A DNA stretch of 14,016 nt from Ophiosphaerella korrae. Lineage: Eukaryota; Ascomycota; Dothideomycetes; Pleosporales; Phaeosphaeriaceae. The notes beneath the pieces are model-generated. The model saw nothing but the letters and a program-made list of their open reading frames with translations. It ran no database searches and was not told the origin of the DNA. Shown here one piece after another: positions 1 through 9,301 of the stretch. A program made the position numbers and the translations under genes. The DNA is taken from contig JALNQF010000794.1 of assembly GCA_028456385.1 (NCBI GenBank), positions 1 through 14,016 of the forward strand, in the 5' to 3' direction. Every line of letters starts with the position of its first letter. Position 1 is the stretch's first letter.

Positions 1-560
1 TTTAAAGTATTTTAGTCTTTAAGAGGAGAAAACTTTATAAATAGACTTAAAGAAATATATAATTAACTATAATAGGACGTAGAATTCCTATAAGATTAGA
101 TAGTAAAGTACTATAACAAGAAGTATTAAGAGGGACCCTAATTTAAAAAAGGAGAAAATGTATAGTTAGTATGTAAAAATATTAAAAGTAAACAATTAAG
201 CTTAAAACTAGATTACGCTAAGATAAGACTATATAAAGTAGAAAAGAAATTTACTAGTTATATTTAAATTAAGACTACTAGATAAAATAAAGATATACTT
301 AATATTCTATATAATACTACTAGAAAAAGTACTATAAGAAGTAGAACTACTAGTATACAAAGTAGACACGTATAGAGATTAAGAAGAATAGGAAGTAAAA
401 GAAATCCTATAGTAATAATCTTATAATAGAAAAAACTACTACCTAGTAAAATAGATAAGTATAGACAAGAAAGGATAACTATAAGAAAATATATAGGAAC
501 TAGAAGAGTTTTAAAGTTAAAACCTTTTAGAGCGCTTTATAGCAAACTAAGAAAATTAAA
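1..560 (+). pseudogene. Element C: integrase C-terminus and chromodomain, RIP-degraded
   Basis: This is the 3' end of a chromovirus pol gene: the integrase C-terminal domain followed by a chromodomain. The integrase would insert the retrotransposon cDNA, and the chromodomain of this class is thought to direct it to modified histones. The peptide around 205-230 reads LKLDYAKIRLYKV, matching the family's KLDxxxxGPFxI core. The chromodomain lies at about 389-545; YYLVK followed by a stop at 437-454 matches the YYLVKW motif, with Trp TGG turned into TAG. Positions 1-367 align with 13500-13868 of element D. Relative to both D and A there is a 2-nt deletion near 247-253 (TTTACTAG against GTTACACTAG), which moves the frame from phase 1 to phase 2. 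Many TAA/TAG stops interrupt it. The rest of the gene lies left of the window. The identification is firm; the exact end of pol is uncertain because all stops may be mutational. Confidence 0.9.
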
Positions 561-1153
561 AGTACTAGCGCTAGATAAAGAGGTAACTAGAATATCTAGT
601 AAGATAAGAGCTAGAGTAACCTCTATAGTATCTTTAAAGTCTATCTTAGCTTCTAAGGTATAAGACTATTTAATTAACTTAGTATTATTTTAAGCCTTTA
701 CTTTATAAAGACGCTTAATATAAGTATAAAGATCTACTAGCTTATAAAGAGTTAATTCGCGCTTAGCCTTAGCTTCTATAAGCTATAATAATAATTTATC
801 TTAAGCCCTATTAATAGCTTTCCCTATATAATTTAGCAAAAAGAGATTATATATAGATAGAGTACTTATACTCTATAAGTAATATATAAGAAAGAGTGTA
901 TTAATACTAAATATTAGTAAGAATATACTTACTATAAGCCTTACTATTCTTTAAAGATACAAGATATTTAAGTTTAAGAAGAGCGTAATAAGAATAGAGA
1001 AATATTTCTATTTTGTTACAAGTAACACGTATAGTAAGGAGTAACTTATTATAATAAGAATAATAAGGTATAGAGAGTAATAAAGAATTAACAATTAGTA
1101 AAAAAAGTAAGTTAATAACCTTAGCTCTAGGGTAAGAAAATAAGAACTTACCT
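561..1153 (+). other. Element C: 3' untranslated region
   Basis: This stretch of about 590 bases lies between the end of pol and the polypurine tract. It aligns collinearly, as reverse complement, with 3189-3840 of element A, for example around TAGTATTATTTTAAGCCTTT and TATACTCTATAAG. It therefore belongs to the element rather than to a host gene. I recognise no domain in it. A minus-strand open frame of about 107 codons overlaps its right part but looks like chance (see rejected items). Confidence 0.7.
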
Positions 1154-1167
1154 AAAGAAAAGAATAG
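1154..1167 (+). promoter_or_regulatory. Element C polypurine tract
   Basis: The purine run AAAGAAAAGAATAG directly abuts the start of the 3' LTR at 1168, where the plus-strand primer of a retrotransposon is expected. Element A has the equivalent GAAAAGAGAATAG at the same place. Confidence 0.75.
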
Positions 1168-1599
1168 TATTACAATAGTAACAATAAAAATTAAAATAGA
1201 GCTAATTAGCCTAAATACAAATAATAACAAAGTATAAAGTAAGCAAGATAATAACTTTAAATAGAAAGCTAATTATACTTAGGATATATAATAACTTTAT
1301 AAATTTGTAATTATAGTAAATATAAAGTTACGAAGTTACTTTATAAATTTATAATCTTAGTAAATACAAAGCTATAAAGCTAAAGAACTAATAAAGGTAT
1401 ATAGTAAGTAGTAATATATATTATTAGGATATTATTAGTAATTTAATCTCTAACTAAGAGTAATAATACTTAATATTACAAGAATCTTCTATTATTTATA
1501 GCCTATTACTTAATTACAATATAAACTTTAGTTATTAACTCCTAATCTACTAATACTTCTTAGTAGTTACTATAGTTAATAATAGGCAACTCTATTACA
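1168..1599 (+). repeat. Element C 3' LTR (432 bp)
   Basis: The LTR begins TATTACAATAGTAACAA and ends GGCAACTCTATTACA. Undoing one RIP change at the start gives the standard TG...CA ends. It aligns along its length with the reverse complement of the two LTRs of element A, and its 3' half also with the LTR of element B. The middle (about 1289-1380) holds two degenerate tandem copies of a unit containing AACTTTATAAATTT, equivalent to the 54-bp repeat in the A LTRs. Element B sequence starts at the very next base, so this end is an insertion boundary. The 5' LTR is outside the window. Confidence 0.88.
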
Positions 1600-2733
1600 C
1601 CTTTTATAGCCTCTCTTATATTTTATCTATACGTAGTAAGAGATATTAGTTTTTATTTATAATTACGTTTATTTTTCTAAAGTCTACGTAATGTTATTTA
1701 TCTTTTATCTTATTCTTATCTATAAAGATAAGTCTATATACTACTAAGGATTTGGATTTTCTTATCTATCTCTTTCTTATTACGTTTTCGAGAAATACTT
1801 ACTTAATTTTTAATTCTTCTTTAGTTTTTTAATAAACTAAGCTCTATCCTACGTTTATCTCTTTTTCTAGGTCTATTACTAAGTCCTATAGCTAATATTC
1901 TAGAAGGTAGTCTTTTAGTTCTATAAGCTATTTTTTCTATTTCTTATATTCTTCTAGGAATTCTCCTTTGTATATACTTATGTTAGCTTTTAATATTTCT
2001 TTCTTAAGGTAGCTAATACTTCTTCTTCTCTAATTAATCTTTAGGTTAGTTATCTATAACTATAGTATACCTAATATTATATCTTGTTTATTATTAATTA
2101 TTGTTATATCTATTACTATATTCTTAATATCTAGTCTATCTAATCTTAGTGTAGAGAGTACTATTTTAAACCTAATAGGTTCTTAGAATAGTTTTCCTTT
2201 AATTATACTTAGTTATTAAAAGTATCTCTTTGTAGTATAGTATATTCCTTGTTTTTCTATAAACTTTTTAGATATAAAGTTTCTTATAGCTCTACTATTA
2301 ATTATTAGTTATACTTTATTCTTTTAGAAGGTACTTTATTTTAAAATATATAAGCCTATTATACTTTCTAGCTTTTTATACTTAAGTTATTCTTTAAATT
2401 ATCTCTTCTTCTAGGACTACTACTCTACTTAATATTTATAGTTTTTATATTTTAGATATTTATTATATATATATTTGTACTATAGCCTTCCTTAGACGTA
2501 TTCTTTTAATAGTTTAGATCTTAGTCTAATTAATATATATTCTTTGTTAAGAATTTAAATTATTTTCTATCTTTAGATTTCTTTTTTTAGGATTACCTTT
2601 CTATAGTTATATCCTTTATTTTATCTTACTTATACGTAGTTTTATACTTTTAATTCTCTATATAAGTAATAGTTTGTATTTAAGTATAATACTTATAATA
2701 TCTTGTTATATACTAGATGTTCTAGATCTATTC
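1600..2733 (-). pseudogene. Element B: protease and N-terminal reverse transcriptase, RIP-degraded, cut by C and A
   Basis: This is the left part of element B's gag-pol, read right to left. The aspartic protease active site is at 2285-2299, where the family's D-S-G-A becomes NSRA: both the catalytic Asp and the Gly are lost to G-to-A changes. The protease end, with DIILGI near 2060, follows. The RT N-terminus then runs to the left: KEELKIK at about 1800-1819, KSKSLVVYRLIF, then YVDF at 1679-1690, where the RT family has CVDF/Y. The sequence stops at 1600, a few codons before the first catalytic Asp, where element C is inserted. All these motifs share one frame, broken only by TAA/TAG. The right edge, 2729-2733, is the target duplication of element A, and B continues at 9749. 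It aligns base for base with about 6300-7440 of A apart from small indels in A. Confidence 0.88.
2729..2733. repeat. Target-site duplication of element A, left copy (TATTC)
   Basis: TATTC directly precedes the left LTR of A and is repeated exactly at 9744-9748 after the right LTR. Five bases is the usual size for Ty3/Gypsy integration. Confidence 0.88.
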
Positions 2734-3175
2734 TATAACGTGTTACCTATTATTAACTATAAGTAACTACTATAATGTGTTAGTAGATTAAGAAGTAATA
2801 GTAAAGGCTTGTATAGTAATTAGTAATAACTATAAACAATAGTTAATTTGTGTATACAATGTTAAGTATTAGCGTTCTAGGTTAGAGATTAGATTACTAA
2901 TACTATCCTAACAATACGTATTACTACTAACTATATACTTATATTTCTTTACTAGCTTTGTACTTTGTATTTACTAAGATTGCAAATTACAAAGTTATTA
3001 TGTATTTAGCTTTATACTTTATATTTATAAAGATCGCGAATTACAAAGTTATTACGTATCTCTATTATAGTTAGTTTCTTAATTAAGTTTGTTGCTCTAT
3101 AGGTTATACGTGCTGTTGTTATCTATAGTAAGGCTAATTAGCTTAAGTTAGTTTTCTCTTGTTATAACTATAACA
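2734..3175 (-). repeat. Element A 3' LTR (442 bp)
   Basis: On the + strand it runs from TATAACGTGTT to ACTATAACA. The same 442-bp unit recurs at 9302-9743. In element orientation it starts TGTTATAG and ends CGTTATA, the final TA being a RIP form of CA. A 54-bp unit is tandemly repeated at 2953-3060. This copy carries more A/T at variable sites than the right one (for example TGCAAATTAC against TGCGAATTAC). Confidence 0.93.
2953..3060. repeat. 54-bp tandem repeat inside the left LTR of A
   Basis: Two copies begin with TAGCTTT at 2953 and 3007, each continuing through a TTTGTATTTACTAAGAT-like core to AAGTTATTA(C/T)GTAT. The spacing of 54 is identical in the right LTR. Confidence 0.82.
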
Positions 3176-3188
3176 CTATTCTCTTTTC
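3176..3188 (-). promoter_or_regulatory. Element A polypurine tract
   Basis: In element orientation GAAAAGAGAATAG directly precedes the 3' LTR. It matches the tract of element C in sequence and position. Confidence 0.8.
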
Positions 3189-3840
3189 TAGGTAGGTTCT
3201 TGTTTCTCTACCTTAGGCCTAAGGTTATTAGTCTAGTTTCTTTATTTATTTCTAGTTCCTTATTATTCTTTATATTTTCTTGTTCTAATTATAATAAACT
3301 TCTTCTTATTAATTGTATTACTTAAAACAGAGTTAAAATATTTTTCTACGCCTATTGTACTTAATTAAAGCTTACTTATCTTGTATCCTTAAAGGATAGT
3401 AAGTATTATAGCGAGTATATTCTTACTAATATTTAATACAAGTATACTCCTTTAGGTGTTTCTCTTATAGAGTATAAGTGTTTAATTTCTATATAGTCTC
3501 TTCTTACTAAATTATAAAGGGCGAGCTGTTAACTAGGCTTAAGAGATACTATTATTATAGCTTGTAGAGGCTAAGGCTAAGCAAAAGCTAACTCTTTATT
3601 AGCTAGTAGTTCTTTATTCTTATATTAAGCGTCTTTGTAAGATAAAAGCTTATAATAATACTAAATTGTCTAAATAGTCTTGTACCTTAGAGGCTAAGAT
3701 AGACCTTAAGAATACTATACAGGCTATTTTAACTCTTGTCGTATTAGACGTTCTTAACGTCTCTCTATTCGTCGTTAGTAGTACTAATTTTCTTAGTTTG
3801 CTGTAAGGCGCTCTAGAGGGTTTTAACTTTAGAACTTCTC
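3189..3840 (-). other. Element A: 3' untranslated region
   Basis: About 650 bases lie between the end of the chromodomain and the polypurine tract. They are collinear with 561-1153 of element C. The part nearest pol keeps more CpG than its surroundings, including a perfect 7-bp inverted repeat with a 3-nt loop at 3746-3762. If TAG and TAA are read as mutated Gln codons, a frame can be extended past the chromodomain, but more than one frame behaves this way, so I do not call a gene. Confidence 0.65.
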
Positions 3841-5200
3841 TAGTTTTTTAGAGTAGTTAAGGTTATCCTCTAGTTCCTATATATCTTCCTATAGTTACCC
3901 TTTCTTGTCTATACCTATCTATTTAACTAAGTAATAGTTCCTACTATTATAGAACTAGTATACTAGAATTTCTTTAACTTTCTATTCTTCCTATTCTCTA
4001 TATATATCTACTTTATATACTAGTAGTTCTATGTTTTATAGCTCTGTTTCTAATAATACTATATAGAAAGTTAAGTGTATTCTTATTTTATTTAGTAGCT
4101 TTAGCTTAAATATAACTAGTGTAACTTTCTTCTTAATCTTGTATAGTCTTATCTTAACGTAATCTAGTTTTAGACTTAGTTGTTTACTTTTTACATTTTT
4201 CCTAACTAACTATACTTTTTCTCCTTCTCTAAATTAAGGTCTCTCTTAGTATTTCTTATTATAGTATTTTACTATTTAATTATACAAGAACTCTACCTCC
4301 TATCTTAATTAATTATATATATTTTTAAGTTTGTTTGTAAGGTTTTCTCTTATTAAGAACTAAGATACTTTAAATCTTAGTATTCTATATATATTTAGGT
4401 TAAATCTATAGTTTATAAAAAAAAGTAATACTCTTATTTCTATATTCTTTACGCTATTGTATACTAACTATGCTATAAGTAGTAGTTATACCTAATTGTT
4501 CTAGTTATAGTTAAGGTAATATCTTAAGTATTATTCTACTATCTAGTTTATACGTTCTAATTATCTATCTATCTATAGATAGTATACTATTAATATTGTA
4601 TAATTAATTCCTAATTATACTATTATTGTTCTTTATAGTTTTAATATAAATCTTATATCTCTATCTATAATAATCTTGTCTAGGAGTCTATATTAGCTAA
4701 TTATAGTTCCTAGGACCTAGTATATAGTAACTTCTATCCTACTTTTTTCTTTATATAGTCTAAAGTATAAGTACTTTATAACTTTATCTATAATTGTTAG
4801 GATTCTATTCTCCTTAATTCTTAATATTAGATCTTTTAACTTAGGTAGCTTTATAATAAAGTCTATTATAATAACTTCTTATAGTTATTCTAGTACTTCT
4901 AGTAGTTATAATATTTTATATAGTGTATATCTACTATATTTATTTCTATAATATTCTATGTAGTCTTATAGTACTTCTATTACTAGTTATATTACTTTTA
5001 GGATATAGTAGTCTTATAGTAGTCTATCTAGGGTTTTATTAATTCTTTAGTGTCTATATACTAGTAGTTTATAAAATTAGTGTATAAACTCTATCTATAT
5101 TTTTCTTAGAATATACGTTCTTCTATAGGCTTTTGCAAGTCTTTCTTAGATCTTAAGCTTTTCTATTTCTTTAGAGGCTTTTTCTATTTCTCTCTAAATC
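3841..5200 (-). pseudogene. Element A: integrase with C-terminal chromodomain, RIP-degraded
   Basis: This region would insert element cDNA into chromosomes. In transcription order there is first a damaged HHCC zinc finger: FYKLLVYRH has the first His as Tyr and keeps the second, and near 4950-4975 YIEYYRNK has both Cys as Tyr. Next comes the catalytic core with all three acidic residues: Asp 4861-4863, Asp 4663-4665 in DRD, and Glu 4555-4557. The last two are 36 codons apart, which is exactly D-35-E. KLDYVKIRLYKIKKK at about 4130-4180 is the C-terminal domain. The chromodomain lies at about 3840-4000, with YYLVK plus stop at 3919-3936 for YYLVKW. All these share the frame of the RT core. Stops are TAA/TAG only. 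Same-family copies are in C (1-560) and D (12600-13869). Confidence 0.92.
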
Positions 5201-6740
5201 TATTTATCTAGCTTACTACTCTTCCTCTTAAGTATTATAGCTATTTTTAGTATATTTAAGACTAAGTATCTATCTTTATTCTTAACTAGAACTATACTAG
5301 TAGTATTTACTTCTTCTTATAAGTCTAGTCTTCTACTTAGTGTATCTATAAATTAGTTATCTTTACCCTTTATATGTATAATTTCTAGGTTAAATATTAA
5401 TAGGAATTTCTACTATCTTGTATAGCGTTATAATAATTCTTTATTTAGTATAAATCTTATAAGATTCTTGTAGTCTATATAGACCTATATTTAGTACTTT
5501 ACTCTTTATAGGTATACTCTTTATTATTTAAATACCTTATAGATTACTAGTATCTCTTTGTTATAAATTAAGTAGTTAAGCTCTACTAGTTTTATTTTCT
5601 TAGAGAAGTATTTAACTAAGTATTCTTTTTTAGTCTTTAGGTCTTCCTATATTAGTACTATTCTATAGACTAAGTTAGACGTATCTATTTTTACTATTAC
5701 TATTAGGTCTAGGTTATATATTCTAATAACTAGATTTTCTATAAATTTTCTTTTAATTTAATTAAATACTTCGTTATATTCTTTTATCTACTTAAATAGC
5801 GTGTCTTTCTTTATAAGTCTAGTTATTAGTTCTATATCTTTAGACTATCCTATTATTAACTTTTTATAGAAGTTTGCTAGCTTATAAAATTATTGTACCT
5901 CTTTTAAGTTCTTTAGTATTAGCTATTTATTAATTAACTTAATCTTTTCTAGGTTAATTTTGATTTTTCCTAGTTCTATAATAAATCTAAGGAAGTCTAT
6001 TTCCTTTGTATAGAATTTATATTTTCTTATTTTTAGAAATAGTTTATTTTCTACTAGTTTTTCTAGTACTTTATATATATATTATACGTGTTCTTCCTCT
6101 ATTTCTAAGAATATAATAATATTATCTAGGTATATAAATATAAATACATCTAAGTACTCTCTTAGTATTATATTAATTCTTTCTTAGAAGGCTACTAGTG
6201 TATTTATTAAGCTAAAAAGTATAACTAGGTATTTAAATAGTTTATATTGCGTTCTAAACTCTATTTTCTATTTATTACCTTTTTTAATTCTAATCTAGTA
6301 GTAGGCGTTTTAGATATCTAGTTTTGTAATAATTTTTACTTTTCTTAGCTTATCTTATATTTTATTAATTTATAGTAAGGGGTATTAGTTCTTCTAAAAT
6401 TTACGTAAGGTCTTTTTTTATTTATTCTTTTCTTGTCTACGAATATAAGTCTATATACTACTAAGGATTTAGATTTATATATCTATCCTTTCTTTATTAC
6501 TTTTTTAATAAATACTTGTTTAATTTTATATTCTTCTTTAGTCTTTTAGTAGACTAGGCTCTATCTTATATTTTTTTCTTCTTCTAAGTCTATTACTAAG
6601 TCTAATAGCTAATATTTTAGAAGATAGTCTTTAGGCTCTATAAGTTGTTTTTCCTATTTCTTGTATTCTTCTAGGAATTCTCCTTTATAGGTACTTATAT
6701 TAGCTTTTAGTATATTTATCTTATAGTAATTAATTTTTCC
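5201..6740 (-). pseudogene. Element A: reverse transcriptase and RNase H, RIP-degraded
   Basis: This is the polymerase that would copy element RNA into DNA. In transcription order, the RT N-terminus (KEEYKIK at about 6519-6539; SKSLVVYRLIF) is in one frame. The RT core follows in another, with ITKLDI carrying the first catalytic Asp at 6316-6318 and the YLDD motif as YLDN at 6121-6132, so the second active-site Asp is lost. The frame change comes from a 22-nt deletion near 6390, seen by comparison with element B (about 1640-1690). RNase H keeps all four acidic positions in the core frame: Asp 5683-5685, Glu 5581-5583, Asp 5473-5475 and Asp 5344-5346. Typical motifs are VELNY, VYIDYKNL and DTLSRRLDL. 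Numerous TAA/TAG stops, including those for Gln and Trp, make it nonfunctional. Confidence 0.92.
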
Positions 6741-7480
6741 TATTTTCTAATTAATGTGCAGGTTAGTTATCTATAGTATAGTATTCCTAGAATTATATCT
6801 TGTTTATTATTAATTGTTGTTATATCTATAACTATATTCTTAATTATTATCCCTTCTAGTTCTAGTGTAGAGAGAACTGTTTTAAACCTAATAGGTTCCT
6901 AAAATAGTTTTCCTTTAATTATACATAATTGTTAAAGGTATTTCTTTATTATATAACGTATTCCTTGCGTTTCTATAATTTTCTTTAATATAAAGTTTCT
7001 TGTAGCTCTACTATTAATTTTTAATTATACCCTTTTTTCTTAGTTCGTACTTATTTTTATAATATATAGGCCTCTTATACCTTCTAGCTATTCTTACTTA
7101 GGTAATTTTATAAATTATCTATTTTTCTAACGCTATAGCCCTACTTTAAGCTTATATTCTTTGTATTTTAAGTATTTGTTGTACGTGCATTTATACTATA
7201 GTCTTCCTAAGACGTATTTTTTAGATAGTTTAGGTTTAGGTCTTATTGTAATATATCCTTCTTCTAGTATTATCTCTTATCCTTAGATATCTTCTACTAA
7301 GATTACTCTTGTATAATTATATTCTTTTCTTTGTATAGGCTACGCGTAGTTATTTGCTTTAGGGTTCCTATATATAATATAATTCTTATCTAGGTATAAT
7401 ATCTATAATACTTTAAAATATACTAGATGTTTTAGGTCTATTATTTTGTTATCTCCTTCCTAGTATTTATTTTCTCTAGG
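6741..7480 (-). pseudogene. Element A: retroviral-type aspartic protease and linker, RIP-degraded
   Basis: The protease would cut the Gag-Pol polyprotein. The active site at 7001-7015 reads NSRAT followed by RNFI, where the family has D-S/T-G-A: catalytic Asp to Asn and Gly to Arg, both G-to-A. QDIILGI near 6800 is the conserved Ile-Leu-Gly turn late in the domain. The segment is in the same frame as gag, which fits a Gag-Pro-Pol fusion. A 1-nt deletion near 6774, relative to B (CTATACTATAG against CTATAGTTATAG), shifts the frame before RT. The right part, about 7100-7480, is a linker in which I recognise no domain. The position corresponding to A's own insertion point in B is at about 7440. 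Confidence 0.86.
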
Positions 7481-9265
7481 TATTTCTATTATTAGAATAT
7501 AGTATACTACTAGTACTCTTAGTATATAGGCTTTATTAATCTATTACGTTTTTCTTATAAAGGATTGCTATTCTCTTTATATAAGTATTTTTCTTACTAT
7601 AACTATATATTATTTTATCTATTCTTAAAATAGTGTAAATTTTATTTCTTTAGGATTACGCTCTTTCTAGTCTTTGTACGCTTCCTCTATACTTATAACT
7701 AGTAAGTATTTCTAGATAAACTTCTATTATTTATTTTATCTTTCTATATCTATAGTTATATAGCTATTATAGCTATATATTATTAACTAGGTGTATTCTA
7801 TACTTTTTATACTAACTTGTTTCTTACTTTCTTATAGTCTTTTAGAGAGAGCTATAGTAGTTTCTTTATTTTATACTAGTCCTTCGGCCTAGATTAATAG
7901 GGTCTAGGGCTCTTCTCCTTCTAGATCTTCTACTAGTAGGTCTATTACGTAAGCTATTTCTTCTAGCTATACTTTTATTCTACTTTCTTTTATTACTACT
8001 ACTCTATTTTTCTATAAGAACTATCTTACTCTCTACTTACTAGAAAGATATATATAGTAGTTGTCTTTATAACAAAAGGTCTAATAGAGTATTATATATT
8101 GTAGTTCTTTGCTCCTAGCTACCTTCTCTTAAGGTTTAGCCTATACTTTTAGTACTTCTTTCTTGCCTTTAGTTATCTTTAACTAAGCTTCCTTATCTTT
8201 CTTATAGTCTTTACTTCTATAATCTTTTACAAAGTGTTCTAGTTTTCTATATTTATAATATACTATATCCTTTTTCTTTTATAATTAGTAATCTTTTACG
8301 TAGTAGCCTTTCTTACTATAGTTAAAGTACGTAATATCTTTATTCTTCTTCTTCTTCTTATCCTTGTTAGTGTTAAGGATTATAGGGTCTCTCTTATCCT
8401 AATTCTAGGTAGATCCTTTATACTTGTTTTTCTTTTATTCTTAGAGATTATTATTAATTTGTATTACCTATTACTTTAGAGCTTCTAGTGTTCTAGGTTT
8501 CTCTATATAGATTATCTTGTATTAGATTTTAAAGTTTAGTCCTTGTTTAAATTATAATATTAAAGCTAACCTATTCTATTCTTTATTCTATAATAGTTAT
8601 TTAAACTATAATATATATTTAGGAGTACTCTTATTTTATGTAAGCTTTTCTAGCCTTTCTTTAGCTTGTTAGGTAATATCTATATCTCTAAATACTACTC
8701 TTATTCGTTTAGTAAAGTATTTATAACTTCTAAAGATAGCTCTAGTTTTATCTTTTTAGGTTATTAGGGTATATATCGTGTAATCTATCTAGTAGGGTTT
8801 AAACTATCTTATTGCATCTTCTTTAAGGTATATTCTAATATATCTTACCTTCTTTTCTTCTATATCAAAGTATAGTACTTGTATATCTATCTAGAGTTGT
8901 GCTAATACTATAAAGGGTCTTAGTTTCTCCCTTGTTCTATTAAATTTTTTAAGGATAGGTATCTTTAGTAGTTTTTTTATTGTACTTATATCTAGGTATT
9001 ACGTAATTAATTCTATTTATTTTGTCCTTTAATAATAGCTTTAATCTAAGCCTTATTCTACTTTATATACTCCTAAAGTTCCTAATTCTAAGTTTCTAAA
9101 GTATTAATTACTATTTTTATATCTTCTTTTTTAGAGATTAAGTTGTTTATATATTCTCTAACTACTTTCTATATAGTATTATCTAACTTATAACTACTTA
9201 TAAGTGCTTTAGCTACTTATTTAGTTAAACTTTCTACTATTGTGTTAGCTAGACTATACGCTACT
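7481..9265 (-). pseudogene. Element A: gag (coiled coil, capsid, two zinc knuckles), RIP-degraded
   Basis: Gag would form the virus-like particle and package element RNA. In transcription order, an N-terminal stretch at about 9030-9260 is rich in Glu, Lys, Asn and codons derived from Gln, which suggests a coiled coil. A capsid domain of the Retrotrans_gag type follows (about 8540-8960), with KFNRTREKLRPF near 8915-8942 and RPF...F.IEEKKVRYI...L. Two CCHC knuckles come next. At 8288-8329 the peptide is YFNYSKKGYYVKDY, and at 8219-8260 it is YYKYRKLEHFVKDY, so every zinc-binding Cys is Tyr, and the first knuckle's His too. Relative to element B there is a 1-nt deletion near 9018, splitting the N-terminal and capsid frames. 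The start codon is not resolvable; an ATG turned ATA near 9262 is likely. The C-terminal tail, 7481-8218, has no domain I recognise. Confidence 0.86.
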
Positions 9266-9301
9266 TACGCTTCGCTTCTTACAATAACTAAATTAGTAAA
9301 G
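9266..9301 (-). other. Element A: leader and putative primer-binding region
   Basis: Directly inside the 5' LTR the element-strand sequence is CTTTACTAATTTAGTTATT, and element B has CCTTCCTAATTTAGTTATT at the same position. The conservation marks it as the primer-binding region, but it does not start with TGG as for a tRNA 3' CCA end, and I cannot assign a primer. Confidence 0.5.

Noticed and set aside
907..1230. A 107-codon open frame on the minus strand with hydrophobic residues, beginning with a TTG codon.
   Set aside because: It lies antisense across the 3' untranslated region, polypurine tract and LTR start of element C. Its Leu/Ile/Phe/Tyr content follows from AT-rich codons, it has no ATG start and it matches no family I know. 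It is probably open by chance.
2953..3060. The tandem repeats in the LTRs considered as a CRISPR-like array.
   Set aside because: There are only two adjacent units with no spacers, inside a retrotransposon LTR.
4550..4585. A suspected extra GATA unit and frameshift just before the integrase Glu of element A.
   Set aside because: Careful recounting gave 32 bases in both A and D between the same anchors, so there is no indel; the TATC run is ordinary sequence.
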